Shown: positions 35,917-45,783, counted from the stretch's first letter. The stretch: DNA of 64,000 nucleotides from Pseudomonadota bacterium (GCA_027624715.1 JAQBTV010000002.1:186636-250635); one strand, 5' to 3'. Notes: generated by a model not told the origin, from the sequence alone. Translations and numbers: made by a program.

Positions 35917-36513
35917 ATGTTTACAGGAATTGTTGAGTGCACAGGTGGTGTAGAGCGTTGCGAAGCTGCTGGGGCAGGTGCAAGTTTGGTGGTGCGCAGT
36001 GATCTTTTCAAGATGGATGGCGTCGCAATTGGTGACAGTATCGCGGTTAACGGCGCGTGTTTGACGGTCGTTGGCTTAAGTGAAAACTCGCTTGATTTTG
36101 ATGTATCGCCAGAGACACTAAAACTGGTTACCGGTTTTTTAGTGGGTGATGTCGTTAATTTAGAACGTGCCATGACACTAAACTCATTAGTTGGTGGACA
36201 TTTAGTAAGTGGACACGTTGATGGGATTGGAAAGATTGAGGTTGTTGACGAAAGAGATGGGAATTGGGAGATAACTATTACAATTCCGTCGGCATTAAAT
36301 AGGTATCTTGTCAAAAAAGGATCTATAACAGTAAATGGTGTGAGTTTGACCGTGAATGAAGATAAAAAAGATAAAGTGCTGATTAATCTTGTGCCTCATA
36401 CGATCAACATGACTAATTTAAAATTTATTAGGCCTGGTAGTTGCGTTAATTTAGAAGTTGATATGCTGGCGCGTTATGTGGAAAAGCTCTTAACTAATTC
36501 TGACTCAATATGA
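35917..36513 (+). CDS. ribE: Riboflavin synthase (alpha subunit)
   Basis: This enzyme dismutates two 6,7-dimethyl-8-ribityllumazine molecules to riboflavin. The 198-residue protein has the two-fold internal repeat of the family: MFTGIVECTGGVERC at the start, GDSIAVNGACLTVVGL (~43-58) and GSITVNGVSLTVNE (~137-150), plus SLVGGHLVSGHVDGIG (~88-103). An in-frame TTG at 35911 would add two residues, but MFTGIVE is the conserved start. It lies between ribD (2-base gap) and ribBA (4-base overlap, ATGA), all translated as an operon. Confidence 0.96.
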   Translation: MFTGIVECTGGVERCEAAGAGASLVVRSDLFKMDGVAIGDSIAVNGACLTVVGLSENSLDFDVSPETLKLVTGFLVGDVVNLERAMTLNSLVGGHLVSGHVDGIGKIEVVDERDGNWEITITIPSALNRYLVKKGSITVNGVSLTVNEDKKDKVLINLVPHTINMTNLKFIRPGSCVNLEVDMLARYVEKLLTNSDSI

Positions 36514-37607
36514 CATCTGACATTAGCCCAATATCCGACATCATTGATGATTTTAAAAACGGAAAGATGGTTATTCTCGTCGATGAGGAAGATCGTGAAA
36601 ACGAGGGGGATCTTGTTATGGCCGCGGAGCATGTGACAGCGGAAGCTGTAAATTTTATGGCTACATTTGGTAGAGGACTTATCTGTTTGACGCTAACTGA
36701 GGAAAAGTGTCGAAAGTTAAATTTGATGCCTATGGTAGGCTTCAACGGTTCTCGTATGGGTACAAATTTTACTGCTTCGATTGAGGCTGCACAGGGTGTT
36801 ACGACTGGAATTTCTGCCGCGGATAGGGCGCTAACAATTAAGGTGGCCTCCTTTGCTGACGCTTCTCCGACGGATATCGTACAGCCAGGGCATGTTTTTC
36901 CTCTGAAGGCGGTAGAGGGTGGAGTTCTAGTGAGGGCCGGACATACTGAGGCTGGTTGCGATTTGGCCTTGATGGCAGGATTGCAACCGTCGGCTGTGAT
37001 TTGCGAGATCTTAAAAGAAAATGGTGAAATGGCTCGACTGCCTGATCTCGTAACTTTTAGTATCCAGCATAATATTAAAATCGGAACGATTGCCGATTTA
37101 ATTGCTTATCGAGGCCAGCATGAATCGCTGGTGGAGCGTGTTTTGGAGCGATCTATTGATACGGTTGCCGGATCTTTTAAGTTGGTTGCTTATCGTGATC
37201 GCATTTCAAAAGAAGTACATCTGGCACTTGTTAAAGGAACATTGGAAGCTTCCAAAGAGATCTTGGTTCGAGTTCATGAACCTTTGTCCATAGCTGATCT
37301 TCTCGATAAGAATAGTCGTATACATTCATGGCACTTTGATGATGCCTTGGCCACTATCAACCAAGCGGGTACAGGTGTTTTGATACTTATCCACCGCACT
37401 GAGGACGGGGATTCGCTGCTGCGACATTTGCAACCAGGCCAAGAGTTGCCGACAAAAATGGACCTTCGTAACTATGGGATTGGCGCTCAAATTTTGAAAG
37501 ATCTTGGTGTTGCTCGTATGAGGTTGATGGCTACACCAAGGCGAATGCCTAGCATGACTGGTTTTGATCTAGAGACTGTTGGCTATAGGGAAAAACCATC
37601 TGATTGA
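36510..37607 (+). CDS. ribBA: 3,4-dihydroxy-2-butanone-4-phosphate synthase with degenerate GTP cyclohydrolase II-like domain
   Basis: The first ~205 residues are a full RibB domain, making the four-carbon lumazine precursor from ribulose 5-phosphate; metal-binding DEEDRENEGDL (~25-35) and HTEAGCDLA (~149-157) are intact. The C-terminal ~155 residues align with GTP cyclohydrolase II, but the zinc-binding Cys-rich segment expected after the VRVH motif (~251-254) is replaced by a cysteine-free sequence (EPLSIADLL). The C-domain is therefore unlikely to hydrolyse GTP, as in many beta- and gammaproteobacterial RibBA-like proteins. A separate ribA should exist elsewhere in the genome. Confidence 0.94.
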   Translation: MTSDISPISDIIDDFKNGKMVILVDEEDRENEGDLVMAAEHVTAEAVNFMATFGRGLICLTLTEEKCRKLNLMPMVGFNGSRMGTNFTASIEAAQGVTTGISAADRALTIKVASFADASPTDIVQPGHVFPLKAVEGGVLVRAGHTEAGCDLALMAGLQPSAVICEILKENGEMARLPDLVTFSIQHNIKIGTIADLIAYRGQHESLVERVLERSIDTVAGSFKLVAYRDRISKEVHLALVKGTLEASKEILVRVHEPLSIADLLDKNSRIHSWHFDDALATINQAGTGVLILIHRTEDGDSLLRHLQPGQELPTKMDLRNYGIGAQILKDLGVARMRLMATPRRMPSMTGFDLETVGYREKPSD

Positions 37608-37650
37608 GGTATGTGATAAATGTTGACTCCTGGTGTTTTCGGGAAATGAT

Positions 37651-37656
37651 AAGGAG
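37651..37656 (+). promoter_or_regulatory. Ribosome binding site deciding the ribH TTG start
   Basis: AAGGAG lies eight bases before the TTG at 37665. The next in-frame ATG codes for a residue well inside the conserved fold, so this site marks the TTG as the real start. Confidence 0.65.
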
Positions 37657-37664
37657 CAAGATAG

Positions 37665-38135
37665 TTGCAAAAATTTGAGACTCAACCCTTTGAGGAAGTT
37701 ACCGGTGATGGGTTAAAGGTTGGCATAGTTATCGCGCAATTTAATAAGGATGTTACGGAAGCGATGCGCGTGGCTTGTGGCGAACAGCTAGTGCACTTAG
37801 GCGTTAGCCCCGATGATATTACATATGCTGAGGTTCCGGGCGCGCTGGAAATCCCGATCGTTTTGGATGCTATGGCAAAAACCGGTAGCTTCGATGCATT
37901 AATTGCGCTCGGGTCTGTAATTCGAGGAGAGACATACCATTTTGAAGTGGTTTCACACGAATCAGCGAAGGGAATTATGAGGGTTCAGTTGGATACGGGT
38001 ATTCCGATTGCTAACGGGATTCTTACTTGTGAAAACATGAATCAGACAACCGAGCGTATGGAGCAAAAATCAAAACAATGTGCTGATGTGGCCATTGGTA
38101 TGGTGCGGCTACTAGATCTAATTTATGAAAGGTAG
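37665..38135 (+). CDS. ribH: 6,7-dimethyl-8-ribityllumazine synthase
   Basis: RibH condenses the butanone phosphate from RibB with the ribitylamino-uracil from the RibD branch to give lumazine. The 156-residue protein has VGIVIAQFNKDVTEAM near the start, the phosphate-binding ALGSVIRGETYHFEVVS (~81-97) and NGILTCENMNQTTERM (~114-129), all at positions expected for lumazine synthase. It starts with TTG, supported by a strong ribosome site. NusB starts inside its last codons (11-base overlap), the common ribH-nusB pair. Confidence 0.95.
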   Translation: MQKFETQPFEEVTGDGLKVGIVIAQFNKDVTEAMRVACGEQLVHLGVSPDDITYAEVPGALEIPIVLDAMAKTGSFDALIALGSVIRGETYHFEVVSHESAKGIMRVQLDTGIPIANGILTCENMNQTTERMEQKSKQCADVAIGMVRLLDLIYER

Positions 38136-38541
38136 TCGGCGATACGCTCGGGTATTAGCTATGAAAGGCTTGTATCATTGGCAAGTAAACCAGGTTGAGG
38201 TCGAGAAGATCATAGAGGTTTTAATCACCGAGGAAGAATATCCGAAGGCGGATGTAAATTACACGCGTAGCCTCTTAGAATCTGCGATTAACAATTCGTT
38301 ACGATATTACAAAGATATTGAATCCTGCCTTGATCGCCCGATATCACAAATTTCACCGATAGAAAAAGCGATTTTGCTCATTGCTATGGTTGAGCTTGGT
38401 GAAACTTCTGAGGTGCCATTTAAGGTAGTCATCAACGAGTGTGTCGAGTTGGCAAAGCAGTTTGGCGGAACTGATGGACATAAATACATTAATGGCGTCC
38501 TGGATCGATATCTCAAGGGCTGCCGCGCAGCACAATCTTAA
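38125..38541 (+). CDS. nusB: Transcription antitermination factor NusB
   Basis: NusB binds boxA RNA with NusE (S10) and promotes antitermination in rRNA operons. The 138-residue helical protein shows ARVLAMKGLYHWQVN (~7-21) and the conserved C-terminal IEKAILLIAMVELGE (~79-93), PFKVVINECVELAKQFGG (~98-115) and YINGVLDR (~121-128). It overlaps ribH by 11 bases and the panB gene starts 33 bases after it, so it is read from the same transcript. Confidence 0.95.
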   Translation: MKGSRRYARVLAMKGLYHWQVNQVEVEKIIEVLITEEEYPKADVNYTRSLLESAINNSLRYYKDIESCLDRPISQISPIEKAILLIAMVELGETSEVPFKVVINECVELAKQFGGTDGHKYINGVLDRYLKGCRAAQS

Positions 38542-38574
38542 TTATGCTGAAAACACTTAGATGGGGGGTGCGGC

Positions 38575-39438
38575 ATGTCTGAAGATGTTGTTAAGAAATT
38601 GTCTATATATGATTTGCAAGATAAGGTGGATCGTGGAGAAAAAGTATTTCAGGTAACAGCTGTCGATTTTCCTACAGCGCAGCTTGTTGATCGCTCTGGA
38701 GTGGATTGTATTTTGATTGGGGATTCTTTGGGGATGACGGCACTGGGTTACACCGGTACAGTGCCCGTTACCATGGATGAAATGATTCATCACGCGAAGG
38801 CGATATCTCGGGCTACAAAGCGATGCATCTTGGTTGGTGATCTTCCTCTCGGGGCTTACCATGCAACCAAAGCAGATGCGATTAATAATGCGATGCGTAT
38901 GGTCAAAGAGGGGGGTGCAGATGTTGTCAAGATGGAAGGGGGCGAAGAGTTTGCAGATATAGCGAAGGCGGTTGTAGACGCAGGGATTCCTGTGATGGCT
39001 CATATCGGACTGACGCCACAATTGCTGTCAAAGATGGGGGGATTCAGAGTTCAGGGAAAGAGTGCTAAAGCGGGGGCGCAACTTTTGTGCGATGCGCTTG
39101 CGCTAGAGAGGGCTGGATGCTTCGCAATTGTTTTAGAAGCTATTCCTGATCGGGTCGCGGCACTGATTACTGATACGCTTCGGATACCCACAATTGGTAT
39201 TGGGGCCGGTGCCGGATGCGATGGTCAGAACTTGGTGTTACATGATATGGTCGGGTTGTTCGATCGATTTTCTCCAAAGTTCATGAAGAAATATGCAAAT
39301 TGTTGGGAGATTATTCTTAAGGCACTTGATGACTTTCAGAATGAGGTTAGAGGAGGGCAATTCCCAATGAAAGAACACAGCTTTTCAATGGATGATGAAG
39401 AGTACAAAGAGTTCTTGGCCGTAGTTTCCAGAAGTTGA
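38575..39438 (+). CDS. panB: 3-methyl-2-oxobutanoate hydroxymethyltransferase
   Basis: PanB adds a hydroxymethyl group from 5,10-methylene-THF to 2-ketoisovalerate, the first step to pantothenate. The 287-residue TIM-barrel protein has LIGDSLGMTALGY (~46-58, metal-binding Asp), VVKMEGGEEFADIA (~113-126), HIGLTPQLLSKMGGFRVQG (~142-160), IVLEAIPD (~184-191) and IGIGAGAGCDGQ (~205-216). A slightly extended C-terminus ends with EHSFSMDDEEYKEF. The start ATG has GGGGGG upstream. No panC or panD lies next to it. The substrate links it to ilvD elsewhere in the window. Confidence 0.94.
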   Translation: MSEDVVKKLSIYDLQDKVDRGEKVFQVTAVDFPTAQLVDRSGVDCILIGDSLGMTALGYTGTVPVTMDEMIHHAKAISRATKRCILVGDLPLGAYHATKADAINNAMRMVKEGGADVVKMEGGEEFADIAKAVVDAGIPVMAHIGLTPQLLSKMGGFRVQGKSAKAGAQLLCDALALERAGCFAIVLEAIPDRVAALITDTLRIPTIGIGAGAGCDGQNLVLHDMVGLFDRFSPKFMKKYANCWEIILKALDDFQNEVRGGQFPMKEHSFSMDDEEYKEFLAVVSRS

Positions 39439-39447
39439 TTTAGGACA

Positions 39448-39451
39448 GAGG
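39448..39451 (+). promoter_or_regulatory. Ribosome binding site for the thiL TTG start
   Basis: GAGG lies eight bases before the TTG at 39460. There is no ATG or GTG nearby that preserves the conserved ThiL N-terminus (SEFEIIRKYF), so this site supports a TTG start. Confidence 0.5.
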
Positions 39452-39459
39452 TCAAAAGT

Positions 39460-40428
39460 TTGGCTTCGGAATTTGAAATTATACGCAAGTACTTCCATCA
39501 TAATTCAGCTGGTGTGCGGCTCGGTGTCGGTGATGATGGTGCCTTAATAGACATGGGTGATGGTCGGGATTTAGTTCTTACTACCGATACACTGGTAAGC
39601 GGTACTCATTTTTTATCGACGGATGATCCATTTTCTATCGGCTATAAATCTGTCGCAGTAAATTTATCGGATCTTGCTGCGATGGGAGCGATTCCAAAAT
39701 ATGTGCTTTTGTCTATCACGTTGCCCTGTTCTGATGAAATCTGGATTGAGCGGTTTTCCAATGGCGTCAAGGAATTGCTCAGTCGTCACTCTGTGGCTCT
39801 TGTGGGCGGAGATACCAATCGAGGGGACACCTTGTCGATTACTCTAACGGCAATTGGATTTGTGAAATCAGATGCTGCTTTGCGGAGAGATCATGCTTGC
39901 CTGGAGGATGACGTATGGGTTTCCGGTTTAATTGGGCTTGGTTCCATTGGTCTTTTGATTAAACAGGGAGTACTTCAATTTACTATCGAAGAAGAACAAG
40001 ACTTCTTGCAGCATTTGCATCAGCCGCAACCTCGGATAGAGCTCGGTCAAAAGTTACTCGGGATTGCGAATTCGGCAATCGATATTTCTGATGGCTTAGT
40101 AGCTGATTCTGGGCATATTGCAGATCAATCTGGTGTGAAAATTATCATTGATTATGAAAAAATTCCATTACATGAGTCAATAAAAAATCTGCGGTATGAT
40201 CAAAACATTGAGAGCAGTATTCTCGGTGGTGGTGATGATTATGAGCTTTTGTTTACAGCTAATGTAGAACATGAAAATAGTATAAATAAGATTGCTGGCG
40301 AGCTAGGTTTGTCGCTTACTAAGATCGGTCGCGTGATCCAAGGCGCTGGTGTTATAGTTCGCTGCGGGAATGTCGATTTTAAAAAAGACTTCCAAAGAGG
40401 TTTCGATCATTTTGCAAGAAAAAAATAG
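39460..40428 (+). CDS. thiL: Thiamine-monophosphate kinase
   Basis: ThiL phosphorylates thiamine monophosphate to the active diphosphate cofactor. The 322-residue protein has the family order: N-terminal EFEIIRKYF, GVGDDGALID (~22-31), TTDTLVSGTHF (~41-51), the ATP-binding LSDLAAMGAIPKYVLLSI (~69-86), LVGGDTNRGD (~111-120), and SAIDISDGLVAD (~207-218) with GGGDDYELLFT (~246-256). It uses a TTG start. The pgpA gene begins within its last 20 codons; the thiL-pgpA-pncC order is standard in betaproteobacteria. Confidence 0.95.
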   Translation: MASEFEIIRKYFHHNSAGVRLGVGDDGALIDMGDGRDLVLTTDTLVSGTHFLSTDDPFSIGYKSVAVNLSDLAAMGAIPKYVLLSITLPCSDEIWIERFSNGVKELLSRHSVALVGGDTNRGDTLSITLTAIGFVKSDAALRRDHACLEDDVWVSGLIGLGSIGLLIKQGVLQFTIEEEQDFLQHLHQPQPRIELGQKLLGIANSAIDISDGLVADSGHIADQSGVKIIIDYEKIPLHESIKNLRYDQNIESSILGGGDDYELLFTANVEHENSINKIAGELGLSLTKIGRVIQGAGVIVRCGNVDFKKDFQRGFDHFARKK

Positions 40429-40921
40429 CGTTTCTATAGCTAATCAGGTTTTTAAGCATCCATATCTATTTGTGGCGTGTGGCTTTGGTGTTGGCTTGAT
40501 TCGTCCAGGCCCAGGAACTTGGGGGACGTTAGTCGCTTTGCCAATTCACTATTTGTTAGGCGCTAGTTTGTCGGTAGAACTGTTGTTGCTATTTTGGGTT
40601 GTGATGTTCTTAGTAGGCATTAAGATTTGTGCGGTTTCGGAAACTATCCTAGGTCATTCAGATCATTCTGCGATCGTGATTGACGAGATCGTCGCTTTCG
40701 GAATTATATTAGCGCTTATTCCGCAAAATATGATCTTTCATGTGCTCGGTTTTATTGTTTTTCGTATTTTTGATATCTTAAAGCCTTTTGGAATACGTCT
40801 TATAGACCAACGCGTAAAAGGAGGGCTGGGCGTGATGCTGGATGATTTAGTCGCTGCGGTATACACCCTTTGTGCGTTTACAGTTTTCGTGCCGGTCGTA
40901 GCCTTGCTGGGGACTAACTGA
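40370..40921 (+). CDS. pgpA: Phosphatidylglycerophosphatase A
   Basis: PgpA removes the phosphate from phosphatidylglycerophosphate in the inner membrane to give phosphatidylglycerol. The protein has family motifs GFGVGLIRPGPGTWGTLVALP (about residues 37-57), DHSAIVIDEIVAFGI (~102-116) with the acidic catalytic residues, and FDILKPFGIRLIDQRVKGGLGVMLDDLVAA (shown by VKGGLGVMLDDL, ~156-167), plus several membrane helices. The ATG at 40370 overlaps thiL by 59 bases and lacks a good ribosome site; a TTG at 40412, after AAGAGG, would give an N-terminus closer to family length. The start is therefore uncertain. Confidence 0.92.
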   Translation: MSILKKTSKEVSIILQEKNSVSIANQVFKHPYLFVACGFGVGLIRPGPGTWGTLVALPIHYLLGASLSVELLLLFWVVMFLVGIKICAVSETILGHSDHSAIVIDEIVAFGIILALIPQNMIFHVLGFIVFRIFDILKPFGIRLIDQRVKGGLGVMLDDLVAAVYTLCAFTVFVPVVALLGTN

Positions 40922-40928
40922 TTCAGTG

Positions 40929-41432
40929 ATGAGCTCTTACCTTAAATCAGATATTTATCAAATTAGTCAACGTTTAGGTTTGATACTCAAAGAAAATGCT
41001 TTGATTGTTGGGACTGCGGAGTCATGCACCGGCGGATGGGTCGCACAAGCCCTAACGATGGTGCCAGGTAGTTCATCTTGGTTCGATGTTGGCTTCGTCA
41101 CTTATTCTAATCAATCAAAAGTGCAGCAATTGGGGGTGGATCCTAAATTGATCGATCAATATGGAGCGGTGTCTGACGTTGTCGTTGAGAAGATGTTATT
41201 CGGCGTTTTGAATCGTACCGGAGCGAATTGTGCAATTGCGACAAGTGGTGTTGCGGGTCCTGAAGGGGGAACCGAAGACAAACCTGTGGGCACAGTCTGG
41301 ATTGGTGTAGGGAGTAAGCTTAAGGGTTTGATGACAAGAAGATTTTTGTTTGAAGGAGATCGCAACTCTGTGCGTCAGAAATCGGTGATAGAGAGCCTCA
41401 GTTTGATGGAGCAGTTTTTAGCTCAGGACTAG
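40929..41432 (+). CDS. pncC: Nicotinamide-nucleotide amidase PncC (CinA C-terminal domain)
   Basis: PncC deamidates nicotinamide mononucleotide to nicotinate mononucleotide in the pyridine nucleotide cycle. The 167-residue protein equals the CinA C-terminal domain alone, with TAESCTGGWVAQALTMVPGSS (~30-50, catalytic Ser), FVTYSNQSKVQQLGV (~58-72), ATSGVAGPEGGTEDKPVGTVWI (from ~100, catalytic Lys region) near its expected place. GTG 40926 is an alternative start three bases upstream. It follows pgpA by seven bases. The gap to recA, 129 bases, probably holds the recA promoter. Confidence 0.93.
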   Translation: MSSYLKSDIYQISQRLGLILKENALIVGTAESCTGGWVAQALTMVPGSSSWFDVGFVTYSNQSKVQQLGVDPKLIDQYGAVSDVVVEKMLFGVLNRTGANCAIATSGVAGPEGGTEDKPVGTVWIGVGSKLKGLMTRRFLFEGDRNSVRQKSVIESLSLMEQFLAQD

Positions 41433-41561
41433 TACTTCTCGAGGTATGGCACAGTCGGATAGGCGGGTTTTAATAAAGTGGCTTCGGACTTGTCGAGGCT
41501 GTGCGATAATCTAATACTAATAAACTACGATTAATCTTAGACATCCGGAGCTCATACACAA

Positions 41562-42629
41562 ATGAATGAAAATAGGCAAAAAGCGCTAGAGGCGGCACTA
41601 TCTCAGATTGAGAAGCAGTTTGGCAAAGGCTCCATTATGCGGCTTGGGGAGCAGGAAATTAATCCGGATTTGAAGGTGGTTTCGACGGGATCTCTCGGCC
41701 TTGATATTGCGCTTGGCATTGGTGGATTACCCAGAGGGCGGGTTGTTGAGGTTTATGGTCCAGAGTCATCTGGTAAGACCACATTGACGCTTTCTGTGAT
41801 TGCAGAAATGCAAAAAATTGGTGGATCCGCAGCCTTTATTGATGCGGAGCATGCGTTAGACCCTGAGTATGCGAAGAAATTAGGTGTCAACATTGATGAA
41901 TTGTTAATTTCCCAACCAGATAACGGTGAGCAGGCATTAGAGATAGCTGATATGTTGGTTCGATCAGGTTCTGTTGATGTGGTGGTTGTTGATTCGGTTG
42001 CAGCTTTAACGCCTCGGGCGGAGATTGAGGGTGAAATGGGTGAGCCACAAATGGGGCTACAGGCTAGATTGATGTCTCAGGCACTTCGGAAACTAACCGC
42101 AAATATTAAGAGATCTCACACGTTAGTTATTTTCATTAACCAGATACGTATGAAGATTGGTGTCATGTTTGGGAATCCTGAGACTACGACAGGGGGTAAT
42201 GCCCTTAAGTTTTACTCTTCGGTTCGAATTGATATTAGACGTATTGGTGCGATAAAAAAATCTGATGAAGTGATCGGCAATGAGACTCGCGCCAAGGTAG
42301 TAAAGAATAAAGTTGCCCCTCCTTTTAGGCAGGCGGAATTTGATATTCTTTATGACCAGGGAATTTCCCGGGAAGGCGAAGTCATTGATCTCGGAGTGAA
42401 GCATAATATCGTGGAAAAAGCGGGGGCCTGGTATAGCTACAATGGTGATCGCATCGGACAAGGTAAAGATAATGTCCGAGAATTTTTAAAGCAAAATCCG
42501 AAAATTTCTGTTGAAATTGAAAACAAAATACGTGAGATCGTTGGTGTTCGTCTTGCCAATGCTCCAAAAGCTCCCAAGGGTGCAAAAGCTCCAAAAGATG
42601 CTGAAGATTCTGAAGGTTCTGAAGATTAG
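41562..42629 (+). CDS. recA: Recombinase RecA
   Basis: RecA forms filaments on single-stranded DNA, pairs homologous strands and triggers LexA cleavage. The 355-residue protein has the Walker A GPESSGKT (66-73), the [24 protein letters not shown]-terminus (split here as [13 protein letters not shown] and [10 protein letters not shown]), [10 protein letters not shown] and the L2-loop [10 protein letters not shown]. The C-terminal tail is low-complexity: repeats of APK/GAK followed by an acidic ending. No LexA-like inverted repeat (CTG-N10-CAG) is visible in the 129-base upstream region. recX follows after 17 bases. Confidence 0.98.
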   Translation: MNENRQKALEAALSQIEKQFGKGSIMRLGEQEINPDLKVVSTGSLGLDIALGIGGLPRGRVVEVYGPESSGKTTLTLSVIAEMQKIGGSAAFIDAEHALDPEYAKKLGVNIDELLISQPDNGEQALEIADMLVRSGSVDVVVVDSVAALTPRAEIEGEMGEPQMGLQARLMSQALRKLTANIKRSHTLVIFINQIRMKIGVMFGNPETTTGGNALKFYSSVRIDIRRIGAIKKSDEVIGNETRAKVVKNKVAPPFRQAEFDILYDQGISREGEVIDLGVKHNIVEKAGAWYSYNGDRIGQGKDNVREFLKQNPKISVEIENKIREIVGVRLANAPKAPKGAKAPKDAEDSEGSED

Positions 42630-42646
42630 AATTTGGGATAATTCAT

Positions 42647-43111
42647 TTGGAAGAGTCACTCACACTAACGGCGATGCGTTTGTTAGGGCGACGTGAATAT
42701 ACGCGTTTTGAGCTGGGTAATAAGCTTCTTCTAAAGGGTGGAAGTCCGCAAGATATCAACCAGTTACTGGATGAATTTGAGCATAAAGGTTACCTAGATG
42801 ACCGTCGTTATGTCGAAGCTTTTATTCGCACTAAGCGTGAACGGTTTGGTATGAGAAAAATTTTTCAGGATCTGGAGGCGAGAGGCGTCGCTAAAAGTAC
42901 CATCCTGAAATATCGAGAAGAGGTTCTTACTGGCGATCTGGCTGCTGCTAGATTGGTTTGGTCAAAAAAATACAGTTTGAAACCCGAGTGTCCTGCTGAA
43001 TGGGCAAAGCAAGCCCGTTTTTTATTGAATCGAGGTTTTGATCAAAGTACGATAAAGAAAGTCTTATCGGATCCTGATTGTACCTTCGAAAGAGATGTTT
43101 TTCAGGATTGA
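42647..43111 (+). CDS. recX: Regulatory protein RecX
   Basis: RecX caps RecA filaments and inhibits recombinase activity. The 154-residue, helical, basic protein has MRLLGRREYTRFELGNKLL (~10-28), DEFEHKGYLDDRRYVEAFIRTK (from ~42) and a C-terminal FLLNRGFDQSTIKKVL, all typical of the three tandem RecX helical repeats. It starts most likely with TTG 42647; ATG 42674 would cut into the first conserved helix. It lies 17 bases after recA and 32 bases before alaS, the usual order. Confidence 0.93.
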   Translation: MEESLTLTAMRLLGRREYTRFELGNKLLLKGGSPQDINQLLDEFEHKGYLDDRRYVEAFIRTKRERFGMRKIFQDLEARGVAKSTILKYREEVLTGDLAAARLVWSKKYSLKPECPAEWAKQARFLLNRGFDQSTIKKVLSDPDCTFERDVFQD

Positions 43112-43143
43112 TAAAGCGTTATTTAATGTAGTGAGACACGCGA

Positions 43144-45771
43144 ATGAAAAGTGATGAAATTAGAGAAAGATTTCTTAAATACTTTGAGCGAAGTGGTCAT
43201 GCGATCGTTTCGAGTAGCCCGCTTGTTCCTGGAAACGACCCAACGTTATTGTTTACTAACGCAGGTATGGTTCAGTTTAAGGATGTATTCCTTGGGCATG
43301 ATAAACGTTCTTACTCTCGGGCTACGACCTCGCAGCGATGTGTGCGAGCGGGAGGCAAACATAATGACTTGGAAAACGTAGGTTATACCGCACGCCATCA
43401 CACGTTTTTTGAAATGCTCGGAAACTTTAGTTTTGGGGAGTATTTTAAATTAGATGCGATACGACTGGCTTGGGGTTTATTGACCGATGAGTTTGGTTTG
43501 GATCCCAGCCGTATATGGGTCACGGTGTACGAGACGGATGAGGAGGCCTACGATATTTGGGCTAAAGAGATCAAGATCCCTGCTGAACGTATTGTGCGTA
43601 TCGGTGATAAACCGGGTGGTCAAAAATATCAAAGTGATAATTTTTGGCAAATGGGAGATACCGGTCCTTGTGGACCTTGTTCAGAGATATTTTGGGATCA
43701 TGGGGCGCAGGTAGAAGGTGGCCCGCCGGGTTCCGCAGATCAGGATGGGGATCGTTTCATTGAGATTTGGAATTTGGTGTTCATGCAGTTCAACCGTGAT
43801 GAGTCCGGGGCGATGAATTTTTTACCTAAACCTTCGGTAGATACAGGTATGGGGTTGGAGCGAATGGCCGCTGTTCTACAAAAGGTTTATTCCAATTATG
43901 AGATTGATCTATTTAAAGTGTTAATCAATGCTGTTGTTCGTGAGACCGGTTGTCAAGATTCTGGTAACGCGTCTTTAAGGGTGATAGTCGATCATATTCG
44001 CTCTTGTGCTTTTCTCATCGTTGACGGGGTAATGCCAAGTAACGAGGGTCGTGGCTATGTTTTGAGGCGGATAATTCGAAGAGCGATTCGACATGGATAT
44101 AAATTAGATTGTTTAACTCCGTTTTTTTATAAGCTGGTTGCTGACCTGGTTAAGGTTATGGGCAAAGCGTATCCCGAGCTTGTGACTGCCCAAGAACGGG
44201 TCTCTGAGGTTCTTTTTGAAGAGGAACGTCGTTTCGCCGAAACACTTGAAAAGGGTATGACGGTTTTAGAGGCCGCCTTACTAAGGGAAGATAAGGTCTT
44301 GGACGGAGAAACTGTATTTCGTTTATACGATACGTTCGGTTTCCCGGTGGATTTAACTGCCGATATTGCGCGTGAGCGTAGTATCCAGATTGATCTGTCA
44401 GGATTTGAAGCGGCAATGGAGCAGCAGCGACAAAGGGCGAGGGCTGCTTCCAAATTTCAAACTGTTCAGGGAATCGAATACAAAGGCCTAAACACACAAT
44501 TTAATGGGTATGAATCGTTGGCGACAAATTCAGAGGTACTTGCAATCTACAAAGATGGTGTTTTTGTCGATCGTTTAGTCAAAGGGGACAACGGCATTGT
44601 GGTTCTTGAAAAGACTACCTTCTATGCCGAATCTGGGGGACAGGTAGGTGATCGTGGGACTATTGCGACCGAAGTTCCTCCCTATTCGATATTTCGCGTT
44701 GGCGATACTCGGAAGATCCAAGCGGAGGTCTTCGGACACCACGGTGAGGTGGCAAATGGCGAGTTGAAAGTAGGTGATTCGGTTGCTGCTGAGGTTGATG
44801 GTGCTGTTCGTGCTGCTACGATGTTTAATCACTCGGCCACTCACCTTCTTCATGCGGCGTTACGTCAAGTTCTGGGTAATCATGTGCAACAAAAGGGTTC
44901 TTTAGTTGATGAAACAAGAACGCGATTTGATTTTTCTCACCCTAAACCACTTACATCGGTGGAGCTAGAGCAAGTCGAAAATGCAGTCAACAATAGCATT
45001 CGAAGTAATGCTAACGTTCAGGCTCGAGTGATGGTTTATGACCAGGCGATTGAAACAGGCGCTATCGCTTTATTTGGGGAGAAGTATGGTGATGAGGTCC
45101 GTGTGATAGAGATGGCCAACTTTTCAACAGAATTATGCGGTGGTACGCATGTCAAGCGGACGGGCGATATCGGATTATTCAAGATAACTGCTGAGACAGG
45201 TATTGCCTCTGGTGTTCGGCGTATAGAGGCGACTACTGGACAGAGCGCACTTGATTATATTCATCGAAGAGGCAGTCAGTTAGATGAGATTTCATCTTTA
45301 TTGAAGGTTGCGCCAGACGAAGCCAATGATCGATTATTGCAAATTTTAGATAATGTTCGAAAACTTGAAAAAGAGCTTGTTCGCGTCAAATCAAAAGTAG
45401 CTTCAGTTAAAGGGGAGGACCTGGTTGCTAAGGCTCAGTCGGTTAACGGGGTTACTGTATTGGCGACAGTGCTACAGGACTCGGATGCTGTCTTGTTGCG
45501 CCAGACCATCGACCAGTTAAAGGAAAAGTTGAAGTCTGGCGTAATCTTGTTAGCGTCTATTAGTGGTGAGAAGATCACTTTAATAGCTGGCGTGACTGAT
45601 GATTTAACGGATAAGTTTAAAGCGGGAGAGTTAGTTAATTACGTTGCCAATCAAGTTGGCGGTAAGGGCGGTGGGCGACCTGATCTTGCCCAGGCTGGCG
45701 GTACAAATCCAGAAGGTTTGAATGCAGCAATAGCCTCTGTGTCAAAGTGGGTAGCTGAGCGCTCAGTATAA
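43144..45771 (+). CDS. alaS: Alanine-tRNA ligase
   Basis: AlaRS charges tRNA-Ala and edits mischarged Ser/Gly. The 875-residue protein has the class II catalytic domain ([21 protein letters not shown] near the start; [16 protein letters not shown] ~36-51), a tRNA-binding region, the editing domain with HSATHLLH (~561-568) and [13 protein letters not shown] (~666-678), and a C-terminal oligomerisation domain with coiled coil (~710-760) and a Gly-rich [15 protein letters not shown] (~836-850). The start is ATG 43144. It is convergent with the phosphohexomutase gene across 12 bases without visible terminator. Confidence 0.98.
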   Translation: MKSDEIRERFLKYFERSGHAIVSSSPLVPGNDPTLLFTNAGMVQFKDVFLGHDKRSYSRATTSQRCVRAGGKHNDLENVGYTARHHTFFEMLGNFSFGEYFKLDAIRLAWGLLTDEFGLDPSRIWVTVYETDEEAYDIWAKEIKIPAERIVRIGDKPGGQKYQSDNFWQMGDTGPCGPCSEIFWDHGAQVEGGPPGSADQDGDRFIEIWNLVFMQFNRDESGAMNFLPKPSVDTGMGLERMAAVLQKVYSNYEIDLFKVLINAVVRETGCQDSGNASLRVIVDHIRSCAFLIVDGVMPSNEGRGYVLRRIIRRAIRHGYKLDCLTPFFYKLVADLVKVMGKAYPELVTAQERVSEVLFEEERRFAETLEKGMTVLEAALLREDKVLDGETVFRLYDTFGFPVDLTADIARERSIQIDLSGFEAAMEQQRQRARAASKFQTVQGIEYKGLNTQFNGYESLATNSEVLAIYKDGVFVDRLVKGDNGIVVLEKTTFYAESGGQVGDRGTIATEVPPYSIFRVGDTRKIQAEVFGHHGEVANGELKVGDSVAAEVDGAVRAATMFNHSATHLLHAALRQVLGNHVQQKGSLVDETRTRFDFSHPKPLTSVELEQVENAVNNSIRSNANVQARVMVYDQAIETGAIALFGEKYGDEVRVIEMANFSTELCGGTHVKRTGDIGLFKITAETGIASGVRRIEATTGQSALDYIHRRGSQLDEISSLLKVAPDEANDRLLQILDNVRKLEKELVRVKSKVASVKGEDLVAKAQSVNGVTVLATVLQDSDAVLLRQTIDQLKEKLKSGVILLASISGEKITLIAGVTDDLTDKFKAGELVNYVANQVGGKGGGRPDLAQAGGTNPEGLNAAIASVSKWVAERSV

Positions 45772-45783
45772 GCCTGTTGATGA

